From the NCBI RefSeq assembly GCF_947502395.1, contig NZ_CANMZM010000001.1:992001-1056000 (forward strand): DNA of 64,000 bases, given 5' to 3'. Positions 26,172-33,781 of this stretch are shown one piece after another. Within the stretch, counting starts at the first letter, position 1. Each line of letters opens with the position of its first letter. Source of the DNA: an uncultured Erythrobacter sp. (GTDB lineage: Bacteria; Pseudomonadota; Alphaproteobacteria; Sphingomonadales; Sphingomonadaceae). The translations under genes and the position numbers were made by a program. The notes beneath the pieces were generated by a model. The model was not told the DNA's origin. It was given only the letters and a program-made list of their open reading frames with translations, and did no database searches.

Positions 26172-26617
26172 TAGGCAGCGTTGGATGTGCGGAGCCGTTC
26201 ATAGAGAAGCCCCGTTTCAAGCAGGTTTGAAATTCTCAAACCGACTTCGATCACATCAAAGGGCTTTGCGACGAAGTCCTTGGCCCCAAGCGACAAGGCC
26301 TTGCGCCGCGCTTGGATCGTAGTGTCTGCCGTTAGTACGAGAACAGGGCGGAATTCATCCGCTGCATCGTGACGAGAAAAAGCTTCGAGAAGCTGGAAGC
26401 CATCGACTTCGGGCATCATCAGATCAAGCAACACAAGGTGGGGCTGTAGATCGATATAGGACTGAAGCGCCTTGCTCGATTGGGTCAGGCAATGCACGTC
26501 CGTATAACCTTCGCGTTGCAAAATATTGCGCAAAAGCAGGACGTTGGCCTCTTCATCGTCGATCACCAGGATCCGGCGCTCGAGAATTTCCTGAGGGTCG
26601 ATCAACTGTGCTGACAT
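26168..26617 (-). CDS. Single-domain response regulator (receiver)
   Basis: A 149-residue receiver-only protein. The acidic pocket is VIDDEEANV, the phospho-acceptor Asp65 is in VLLDLMMPEVDG, and LVLTADTTIQARRKAL and AKDFVAKPFD give the switch Thr and Lys. It lacks an output domain, so it signals by protein contact or passes phosphate on. It lies nine nt after the CHASE3 histidine kinase gene, its likely phosphodonor. Confidence 0.9.
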   Translation of the reverse strand: MSAQLIDPQEILERRILVIDDEEANVLLLRNILQREGYTDVHCLTQSSKALQSYIDLQPHLVLLDLMMPEVDGFQLLEAFSRHDAADEFRPVLVLTADTTIQARRKALSLGAKDFVAKPFDVIEVGLRISNLLETGLLYERLRTSNAAY

Positions 26618-26626
26618 CGTGTGGAC

Positions 26627-28555
26627 CTATTCCGCTGCTTGCTCGACATTGCGCGATGCAGATGTACGTGAAAGAGTGAATGAAAAGCGTGCACCCGGGC
26701 TAAGTGGAGCATAGCCAAGATCGCCCCCCATTGATTCCACCAGGCTTTTCGAAAGAGCAAGGCCAAGACCCGTCCCTTCGTTCTGCGAGTGTTTTTGTTG
26801 CCCCAAACGATCGAAAGCAGTGAACAATCGTGGGCGGTTGGCGGGATCAACACCAGGACCATCATCCTCGACAAAGATCGTGACATTCTCACCCGAATCC
26901 TGGGCTCCCAAACGTACAAAGGAGCCGGTGCTGTTGTATTTTGCGGCGTTGCTGACGAGATTGAGAATGACTTGTGTCGTCCGGCGTTTGTCAGCCTGAG
27001 CGATCGTGCCTGAAGGCGGCAGATCGATCTCAAAACTCAGTCTAGCGGCGCGCACAACCGGATCAACCAGATCGCGGACTTCTTCCAGCAGGTCGGCGAT
27101 GTTCACCGCTTCGATATCAACCTCTTCCGCGCCTGCCTCAATGCTAGAAATATTGAGTAGGTCGTTAATCAGGGCAAGCAGATGGCGACCCGCTTTGGCA
27201 ATTTGATGGATCGCGTCACGGTGAGGCTGTGTGAAGTCCTCCTCGTCAATCTCGAGCAATTGGCCGAACCCTAGAATGGCGTTTAGGGGTGTACGAAGCT
27301 CGTGACTGGTGCGCGAGAGGAACTCGCTCTTGGCAAGGTTTGCAGCCACCGCTTCTTCGCGCGCCAGCCGCAAGTCTTCTTCGCTTCGCCGCCGCTCTGA
27401 CATATCGCGCGTCACCTTGGCAAACCCTTGAAGCTCGCCATTCTCCGCGCGCAATGCGGTGATCACAACATTGGCCCAGAAGCGCGTCCCATCCTTGCGC
27501 TCGCGCCATCCTTCGTCCTCTGCTGTGCCCTCAACGCGGGCACGTTCCAACATTTCTTCCGGCAAAAAGTCGCGCGTATCGGCTGGGTAGAACTTGCTAA
27601 AGTGCTCGCCCAGGATCTCCTCCGTGCGCCACCCCTTGATCCGCTCAGCGCCCAAGTTCCAACTGGTCACAATGCCCTGCGGATCGAGCGCAAAGATGCC
27701 GTAATCGCGCACCTGCTCGATGACGAGGCGGAAGCGCTCCTCACTTGCGCGCAGATCATCTTCGCGCTTGCGCAAAAGAGCGCTTGCGCGAGCTAGACCC
27801 TGTGCCAACCGGCCGAGTTCATCGGCTTCCTCAGGCGGTGTTTCAAGCCGTTCGCCACGAGCCAATAGCTCAGCATCACCTTCGAGTTTGCTGACGCGGC
27901 GCACAATACCGGTGGAGAAGAGATAGACGGCAGCAAAACTGCCCAAGAGGCCAATAAGCGCACTCACCGCAGTGAGAGTGAGGAACCGGGTGCGCACATC
28001 GTCCACCAGTGCCCGCCGTCGATCGAGAACAATGCCCTCGAGCTCTTGGATATTCTCGATTTCCTGACGCACAGCATCAAGCGCCAATCGATTTGTGGTA
28101 AGTGCAGTTTCTATCCTGTTTTGACCAAAACTGTCCGAAGCCTGAACCAATGCAATTGTCGCTTCAAGGCCATCACGCTTGGCCTGAGTAACCTGCAAAA
28201 GCTCGACAAAACGGGGGCGCACGGTTTCGTCTTCGATGGCCTCATCAAGACGTGCTAGCGTTGCAGGCAAATCCTCCTCGGCAGTGTGATAGGGCGCAAG
28301 AAAGCGATCCTCACGTGTCAAAGCGTATCCGCGAACGCCGGCTTCTGCTTCGGCGAGCAAAGCCTGGATCTGATAGACATCACGCTGGATTGCAAAGGCG
28401 CGTCGCACGTCGTCTTCTGCGCGGGTTTCAGCGCTTGACGCGAGGTAGAGCGAAACAAGTGCGCCCAGCAACACCGCAAGTGGCAGAGCCACTACGACCA
28501 AACCCTTGAATGCAAGGGGCCGATCCGTCCAAAACCGGGTTGAGCCCTTGCTCAT
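26627..28555 (-). CDS. CHASE3-HAMP-PAS hybrid-topology sensor histidine kinase
   Basis: A 642-residue inner-membrane kinase. It has membrane segments at about 18-40 and 188-212, an intervening CHASE3-type sensor region (EAEAGVRGYALTREDRFLAPY), HAMP (about 213-265), PAS with its PAC segment (about 275-390, SWNLGAERIKGWRTEEILGE), HisKA with His418 in SHELRTPLNAILGF, and HATPase with N box NLVSNAAKYN, G1 EDDGPGVDP and G2 EGTGLGLALSKSL. There is no attached receiver. The start overlaps the LuxR regulator stop by four nt, and it precedes the single-domain receiver. The ligand is unknown. Confidence 0.92.
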   Translation of the reverse strand: MSKGSTRFWTDRPLAFKGLVVVALPLAVLLGALVSLYLASSAETRAEDDVRRAFAIQRDVYQIQALLAEAEAGVRGYALTREDRFLAPYHTAEEDLPATLARLDEAIEDETVRPRFVELLQVTQAKRDGLEATIALVQASDSFGQNRIETALTTNRLALDAVRQEIENIQELEGIVLDRRRALVDDVRTRFLTLTAVSALIGLLGSFAAVYLFSTGIVRRVSKLEGDAELLARGERLETPPEEADELGRLAQGLARASALLRKREDDLRASEERFRLVIEQVRDYGIFALDPQGIVTSWNLGAERIKGWRTEEILGEHFSKFYPADTRDFLPEEMLERARVEGTAEDEGWRERKDGTRFWANVVITALRAENGELQGFAKVTRDMSERRRSEEDLRLAREEAVAANLAKSEFLSRTSHELRTPLNAILGFGQLLEIDEEDFTQPHRDAIHQIAKAGRHLLALINDLLNISSIEAGAEEVDIEAVNIADLLEEVRDLVDPVVRAARLSFEIDLPPSGTIAQADKRRTTQVILNLVSNAAKYNSTGSFVRLGAQDSGENVTIFVEDDGPGVDPANRPRLFTAFDRLGQQKHSQNEGTGLGLALSKSLVESMGGDLGYAPLSPGARFSFTLSRTSASRNVEQAAE

Positions 28556-29217
28556 ACGCCTCCCGTGCTGGCGGCTTTGAGTTTGGTTGCGAGCACGGCA
28601 GCCTGGGTTCGGTCAACCACGCCCAACTTAGCGATCAGGCGCTCGACATGGACCTTCACAGTCGCCGGACTAATATCAAGCTCTCTTGCGATCTCTTTAT
28701 TGGTGAGGCCCTCTGCGACAAGCTCGACCACTTCTTGTTCCCGGCACGTCAGTATGGTGCTGAGATCGCCTAAAGCTGTGGCTTGAGAATCGCTGTTCAT
28801 GGCAGCACTGACCAGGTCCAGCGGCACAGCAGATCGGCCATCCATCACTTGTTCGATGGCGCTCCGCAAATCACCAATCTCGGTATCTTTCAGGACATAG
28901 CCTGCTGCTCCTGCCGCAAGCGCGGTGCGCACATAGCCCGGCATATCGTGGAGCGTGAGCATGATCACTTTGCTCGGCAATCCAAGCGCAGCGATGCGCC
29001 GGGTCGCTTCAAGACCGTCGATCCCCTCGCCTAAGCGCACATCCATTAGAACGATATCAGGAACAAGCTCACTTACCTTTTCGATCGCTTCTTCACCGGT
29101 GCTGGCGAGATGAATCTCGCCAAAGTCACCGCCCGAAAGGACCGCGCGCAACCCTTCGCGGGCCAATTGGTGGTCATCCACGATGAGGATGCTGGGAGAG
29201 GTATCGGACGAAGACAT
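28552..29217 (-). CDS. NarL/LuxR-family response regulator
   Basis: A 221-residue regulator from the ATG at 29217; a longer frame to 29307 would overlap the kinase gene by 74 nt and adds no domain. The receiver (about 8-125) has ILIVDDHQLAREGL, phospho-Asp59 in VLMDVRLGEG and the switch residues in VIMLTLHDMPGYVRTALAAG. The LuxR-type helix-turn-helix (about 150-215) has LTCREQEVVELVAEGLTNKE and ATVKVHVERLIAKL. Cognate kinase: the HisKA_3 protein 16 nt upstream. It would activate or repress transcription after phosphorylation; the targets are unknown. Confidence 0.92.
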   Translation of the reverse strand: MSSSDTSPSILIVDDHQLAREGLRAVLSGGDFGEIHLASTGEEAIEKVSELVPDIVLMDVRLGEGIDGLEATRRIAALGLPSKVIMLTLHDMPGYVRTALAAGAAGYVLKDTEIGDLRSAIEQVMDGRSAVPLDLVSAAMNSDSQATALGDLSTILTCREQEVVELVAEGLTNKEIARELDISPATVKVHVERLIAKLGVVDRTQAAVLATKLKAASTGGV

Positions 29218-29233
29218 GGATGGCACCACCAGA

Positions 29234-30334
29234 TCAGAACTGTGCAGGAAAACTCGCTTTGACGAAGACGCCGCTCTCGTCGCCTGCGCCCCAATCAAGA
29301 GAACCACCGATGGAGGCCATACGTTCCTTCATGACCTCAATCCCAACACTATTGCCAGAAAGCATCCCGGTTATTTTGGTTTCGTCAGAGGGCCCGACCC
29401 CTTCATCTTCGATCATGAGCAGCAATGGATCGGTGTCTAACCGCGCGACCAATGTGACATTGCAGGGGCCGCCCGCATGTTTGCGAATATTGGCAACCGC
29501 TTCTTGTGCCACACGAAAGATAGCCGTTTCCACTACTGGCGCAAGGCGTTGATCACCTTGGGAAAACTCCTGCGTCACCGAATACCCTTCGGCAGCAAGG
29601 TTTTCAGCCAGCGCCTGGAGTGCTGAGATCAGTCCAAGATCATCAAGCAGCGTTGGGCGCAAACCAGCAATTACGCGCCGCAGTTCGGCAACGAGAGACC
29701 GGGCGACCTCGGCTGGGTTCACTCCGCCATCCACTTGCCCGGCAACAACCGCTGGACTTTCAAGAATACGTACGAGTGCCGTCGCTGTTTGTGCGACACC
29801 GTCGTGCAATTCGTGGCTAACCCTTCGACGCTCTTCTTCTTGTGCCGTGAAGATCTGATCGAGGAGCATTCCGAGAGTTTGTTCGCGCTCTTGCAGCTTG
29901 GACAGCAATTCTCCGCGCTCGCGATCTTTTGTGATCCGGTCAATGGTCAGACCAAGCTGATCGAGCTCCATTCGAAAAGCATCACGGTCTTCTTCATCAG
30001 GAATGGCATCAATCCCGGAAAGACCATCGACCACAAGCCACGCAATTGCCTTGCAGTCATCACCTGCCGCTGTGATCGGGATCGCATTTTCATTTGAAGC
30101 CTGAGCCTCGACTTGCAACACTACAGCGCTGCGACAGCCGACAAAGAATGCAAGCCTTTGCGCGCACCTCTCTATCACTTCATCCAGAGTCAGGCTGTTG
30201 GCTTCTGCCAGTTCGCGCGCCGATACTGACAAAAGCCGCAAACGTGCGGCACGCGATTCCGCCGCGCGATAGAGCTCGCGCAGTTCCGCAATGGTTTCGC
30301 CATCTGAAGGCAGCAAAGGCAGGGTGTCGCGCAT
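29234..30334 (-). CDS. Cytoplasmic HisKA_3 (NarX/DesK-type) sensor histidine kinase with GAF-like domain
   Basis: A 366-residue soluble kinase with no membrane segment. Residues about 25-150 look like a GAF-type sensor with three Cys (C57, C67, C94). HisKA_3 follows, with EEERRRVSHELHDGVAQ (His177 is the likely phospho-site, with H174 adjacent), then a HATPase (RVAQEAVANIRKHA, IEDEGVGP, GIEVMKERMASIGG). It is first of a four-gene operon (kinase, LuxR regulator, CHASE3 kinase, receiver). An AT-rich TATTAT about 10 nt before the ATG could mean a very short or leaderless transcript; that is speculative. Confidence 0.85.
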   Translation of the reverse strand: MRDTLPLLPSDGETIAELRELYRAAESRAARLRLLSVSARELAEANSLTLDEVIERCAQRLAFFVGCRSAVVLQVEAQASNENAIPITAAGDDCKAIAWLVVDGLSGIDAIPDEEDRDAFRMELDQLGLTIDRITKDRERGELLSKLQEREQTLGMLLDQIFTAQEEERRRVSHELHDGVAQTATALVRILESPAVVAGQVDGGVNPAEVARSLVAELRRVIAGLRPTLLDDLGLISALQALAENLAAEGYSVTQEFSQGDQRLAPVVETAIFRVAQEAVANIRKHAGGPCNVTLVARLDTDPLLLMIEDEGVGPSDETKITGMLSGNSVGIEVMKERMASIGGSLDWGAGDESGVFVKASFPAQF

Positions 30335-30522
30335 AAGCCTATAATAGAGCGCTCATCGAAAACTGCATAGGCCATGTGGCTTACGCCGGAACGTCCACCA
30401 CACGGCTGATTTATCCGGCAACCCTTGAAGGTATCGAGACCGTGTCAGCGCGACCCGTGCGTTCTGGTGCTTTGCCAAGCGGTGTTCCCAACCCCTCCCC
30501 TTCCCGTGGGCGCATCGCGAGC

Positions 30523-30556
30523 AAGAGGAAATGCGATCTCGGTCGCGTTTCCTCTT
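30523..30556 (-). terminator. Hairpin terminator candidate after CoA-transferase gene
   Basis: AAGAGGAAATGCGA pairs with TCGCGTTTCCTCTT over 14 positions (one G-T wobble) around a six-nt loop, 26 nt beyond the CoA-transferase stop. A short T run follows on the plus strand and a weaker one on the minus strand. It is probably the end of the 37448-30582 operon. Confidence 0.5.
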
Positions 30557-30581
30557 TTGCAAGGTCAGAGCACCGCAAGGG

Positions 30582-31793
30582 TCACATAAGGCCTTGCTCA
30601 TTTTTCTTCTTGATGTCTGCTTCATCCCAGCCAAGAAGCTCGCTCATAACCTCAAGATTGTGTTGACCCGGCGTGACGGGCGCAGTCCTGCGAACTCCAC
30701 TTTGGGTCTTTGAGAACCGCGGGAAAGCGTTCTGCATCTTGAGAGCACCGTGCCCTTCGGTATCCACCTCGATGATCGCCTCGCGAGACTTGAAATGCGG
30801 GTCTTCGAGCATGTCTTTCGCTGTGTAGACGCGGCCTGCCGGGATGGAGTGCTTGATCATCAAGTTGTCGAGCTGCTCTACCGTGAGCGTCGCGGTCCAT
30901 TCGTTGATGAGATCATCTAACTCTGTTTGATTTTTTCCGCGCGCCAGATGGGTGGCGTAGCGTTCGTCATTCGCTAATTCAGGGTCACCCATTGCCTCAC
31001 ACAGCCGCGCAAAAATCGCGTCATTGTTGGCACCGATCATAAAGGGACCGTCATTGCACGAATAGACATTGCTGGGCGCAATTCCGGGCAGGATTGAGCC
31101 GGAACGCTCGCGGATAAAGCCATTGTGATCATATTCGGGAACGAGCCCTTCCATGACCTGCAAGACCGCCTCGTAAAGGGCAGTGTCGATCACCTGTCCC
31201 TCGCCCGTTTTTTCACGGTGGTGAAGCGCGGCGAGCACGCCCATCGTGCCGTAAGTCGCGCAAAGCGTATCGCCGATGGACACCCCCATGCGCGCAGGCG
31301 GGCGGTCAGGGTCTCCAACGATGTAGCGCCAACCGCCCATCGCTTCGCCAATGCCGCCAAATCCGGCCCTCGTGGAATACGGCCCGGTCTGACCATAGCC
31401 AGACATCCGTGCGATGATGAGGCCGGGATTGAGCGCATGGAGCTTTTCGGGACCAAGTCCCCATTTCTCGAGCGTTCCCGGCTTGAAATTCTCGATCAGA
31501 ATATCGGCCTTGGCGATCAATTGGCGGGCAATATCTTGGCCTTCGGGTACGCGAAGGTTGCAAGTGACGGAGCGCTTATTGCGCGCGATCACTTCCCATT
31601 GCACCTTCTCTTCGCCCTGACCCCACACACGCATGGGGTCGCCTTTGCCGGGCGCCTCGATCTTGATGACATCTGCGCCCATATCGCCGAGCAATTGGCC
31701 ACAGAATGGGCCGGCCAGAAGCTGGCCCATTTCGACCACGCGCAAGCCTTTGAGGGCTCCTGTATTGCTAGGATCACCCATGGCGCTGCTCAT
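30582..31793 (-). CDS. Class III (CaiB/BaiF-family) CoA-transferase
   Basis: A 403-residue family III CoA-transferase. LKGLRVVEMGQLLAGPFCGQ, LGDMGADVIKIEAPGKGDPMR, ENFKPGTLEKWGLG and SGYGQTGPYS are the family's standard segments; the catalytic Asp is probably D175 in VSIGDTLCATYG. It moves CoA between an acyl-CoA and a carboxylic acid; the substrate is unknown. The annotated ATG overlaps hyuB by 20 nt. An ATG at 31781 would give the 8-nt overlap common in this genome and is an equal candidate. It is last in the GntR-led catabolic operon. Confidence 0.88.
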   Translation of the reverse strand: MSSAMGDPSNTGALKGLRVVEMGQLLAGPFCGQLLGDMGADVIKIEAPGKGDPMRVWGQGEEKVQWEVIARNKRSVTCNLRVPEGQDIARQLIAKADILIENFKPGTLEKWGLGPEKLHALNPGLIIARMSGYGQTGPYSTRAGFGGIGEAMGGWRYIVGDPDRPPARMGVSIGDTLCATYGTMGVLAALHHREKTGEGQVIDTALYEAVLQVMEGLVPEYDHNGFIRERSGSILPGIAPSNVYSCNDGPFMIGANNDAIFARLCEAMGDPELANDERYATHLARGKNQTELDDLINEWTATLTVEQLDNLMIKHSIPAGRVYTAKDMLEDPHFKSREAIIEVDTEGHGALKMQNAFPRFSKTQSGVRRTAPVTPGQHNLEVMSELLGWDEADIKKKNEQGLM

Positions 31794-33657
31794 CCCATGA
31801 AGGTTGGATGGGAGCTTTGAGCCCAGTTTCTTCCTTGCAATTGGCGCGCAAGGTTTCGATCCCGGGGCCGTAATCGAATAGTGACAATTCGCCGCGCCCG
31901 TCCTTCATCTCAGCCCGCAGAGCATCGGTTGCGGCTGCATCGACTGTCTCATCGCCAGCCATAACCACGCCGTATTCGCGTGCACCCTCAATGGTGACGA
32001 GGCCTTGGCGCACTTCCAATACCACCAGCTCAGGATCGCGTTCCAGCGGGTCGCCCCAGCCGCCGCCGCCCCATGTGATGAAGTGGAGTTGCTCGCCTGC
32101 CTTCACCTCAACATCTTCGACCTTATTGCCAACGATTTCGGTGGTCCCATCGACGCGTTCGAGCAGCTTGGTCGCGCGCTTACCCGGGTGGCCGCCATTC
32201 ACGCCCCATGGGGGGACGAACCAGCGATCATCGTGGATCCCAATCGCGCCGTCCGCGAGGAAGCGATAGGTCATATGAATGCCATTGCCGCCCCGGTGAA
32301 GACCAGCGCCGCCGGAGTCCTTTTCAGTCTCGTAGCGTTCGATGCGCAGCGGGAAGTAACGCTCCAAAAATTCGTTCGGAACATTGGTGAAGCCCGGCCA
32401 CAACGAGTGCCCATCCGGGCCATCACCCAGCGGACGCCCCGGAATGCCGCCAAAACCGATTTGGAACAGTTGGAACCAATCCGCCTTCTTACCCTCCCTG
32501 TTATCCCAACCCGAGTAGAACAGGTGAGGCGATGACGAGAAGCCAGCCGCGTTGAGAAACTCCGGCGTACCCTGACCGAGCAATCCGCCCAAGATATCGA
32601 AAATCCGGCCCAATGCATGGGTACGGCCTGACAGCGCAGCAGGGAACTTCGGCTTAAGCAACGACCCTTCGGGAATGCGGACCTCAATAAGGTCGTAGAA
32701 CCCATCGTTGAACAAGATCTGTGGGTCGAAGACCATGATCATGTAAATTCCGAAGAACATTTTGAACATGTTCTCATTCAGGAAGAAGTTGATCGAGGCT
32801 GCTGACTGCGGATCAGTCCCATCGAAGTCGAGGATGACCTTATCGCCCTCGCGCCACATGGTGCATTTGATCTTATACGGGCCATAGCCCTTACCATCGT
32901 CGCAGATGAAATCTTCGAAGCTCGCCTTAGCCTCTGGGATGGCTTGCCCGATCAGCGCCTTCATCGCGCGGTGGTTGCGTGCGAGCAGCTCTTGGGTCGC
33001 GGAGTAATACACGTCATCACCAAACCGCTCTGCCATTTCAATGAGGCGGTTGGAGGCCACGCGGCAGCTGGCGATAAGCGCGTTCAAATCGGCCTGACAC
33101 CAATCGGGCTTGCGCGTTTGGTGCATGACGAGCTTCATCAAATCGTCATTATATTCGCCTTTTTTCCAGATCTTAACGGGCGGAATGCGCACGCCTTCTT
33201 GGAAAATTGAGGTCGCCTCAATCGGCATGGAGCCAGGCACCATGCCGCCAATATCGGACTGGTGCCCGAACATAGCAGTGTAAGCGATGAGGCGTCCGTC
33301 TTTGAACACCGGCAGCATCACAAGCCAATCGTTCGAGTGACTGATAGCCCCTTCGCAAGAGTATGGATCGGAGAGGAAGATCATATCTCCGTCTTCGATG
33401 GTGCCCTCAAAACTTTTTAGAAAACCGCCGATGAAGCTGCCGAACTGGCCCACGATCATCTTGCCCGATGGGTCTGCGATCAGCGGGAAGGCATCGCCTT
33501 GTTCGCGAATGCCGGGCGACATGGCAGTGCGCACTAGCGTCGCGTCCATTTCAATCCGAGCATTGCGTAGCGCGTTCTCGATGATGTCCAAAGTGACCGG
33601 ATCAAGGTCGAGTTTCTTGAAAGGCGTTGTGTTGGTTTCGATGATTTGTGCTGGCAT
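31774..33657 (-). CDS. Hydantoinase B/oxoprolinase-family subunit
   Basis: A 627-residue HyuB-type subunit: LDPVTLDIIENALRNARIEM at the start, then REQGDAFPLIADPSGKMIVG, MIFLSDPYSCEGAISHSNDW and GAGLHRGGNGIHMTYRFL. The family includes N-methylhydantoinase, 5-oxoprolinase, acetone and acetophenone carboxylases and caprolactamase, all ATP-dependent enzymes acting with a HyuA-type subunit. The partner is encoded upstream but 124 nt away, separated by a palindromic repeat. GGAG lies eight nt before the ATG, at the repeat's edge, so translation initiation is preserved. The substrate cannot be told from sequence alone. Confidence 0.9.
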   Translation of the reverse strand: MPAQIIETNTTPFKKLDLDPVTLDIIENALRNARIEMDATLVRTAMSPGIREQGDAFPLIADPSGKMIVGQFGSFIGGFLKSFEGTIEDGDMIFLSDPYSCEGAISHSNDWLVMLPVFKDGRLIAYTAMFGHQSDIGGMVPGSMPIEATSIFQEGVRIPPVKIWKKGEYNDDLMKLVMHQTRKPDWCQADLNALIASCRVASNRLIEMAERFGDDVYYSATQELLARNHRAMKALIGQAIPEAKASFEDFICDDGKGYGPYKIKCTMWREGDKVILDFDGTDPQSAASINFFLNENMFKMFFGIYMIMVFDPQILFNDGFYDLIEVRIPEGSLLKPKFPAALSGRTHALGRIFDILGGLLGQGTPEFLNAAGFSSSPHLFYSGWDNREGKKADWFQLFQIGFGGIPGRPLGDGPDGHSLWPGFTNVPNEFLERYFPLRIERYETEKDSGGAGLHRGGNGIHMTYRFLADGAIGIHDDRWFVPPWGVNGGHPGKRATKLLERVDGTTEIVGNKVEDVEVKAGEQLHFITWGGGGWGDPLERDPELVVLEVRQGLVTIEGAREYGVVMAGDETVDAAATDALRAEMKDGRGELSLFDYGPGIETLRANCKEETGLKAPIQPSWDEQRHG

Positions 33658-33682
33658 TATTGCGCTCCAAAATTCTCTATTT

Positions 33683-33766
33683 CTTCATTCCGGCACAGGC
33701 CGGAATCCAGGGAGCGGCACTGGTGACTCCGCACTGGCCCCCGGCCTGCGCCGGGGTGACGGGAAA
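33683..33766. repeat. Dispersed palindromic intergenic repeat between hyuA- and hyuB-type genes
   Basis: Two GC-rich palindromes lie in tandem: ATTCCGGCACAGGCCGGAAT (33687-33706) and CCCCGGCCTGCGCCGGGG (33739-33756), joined by CCAGGGAGCGGCACTGG-like sequence. Translation gives the FIPAQAGIQ and PACAGVTG peptides that mark dispersed repeats of alphaproteobacteria. It is non-coding and may act as an mRNA hairpin changing the HyuA/HyuB ratio. Confidence 0.75.
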
Positions 33767-33781
33767 GGTGAAGTTTCTGCA

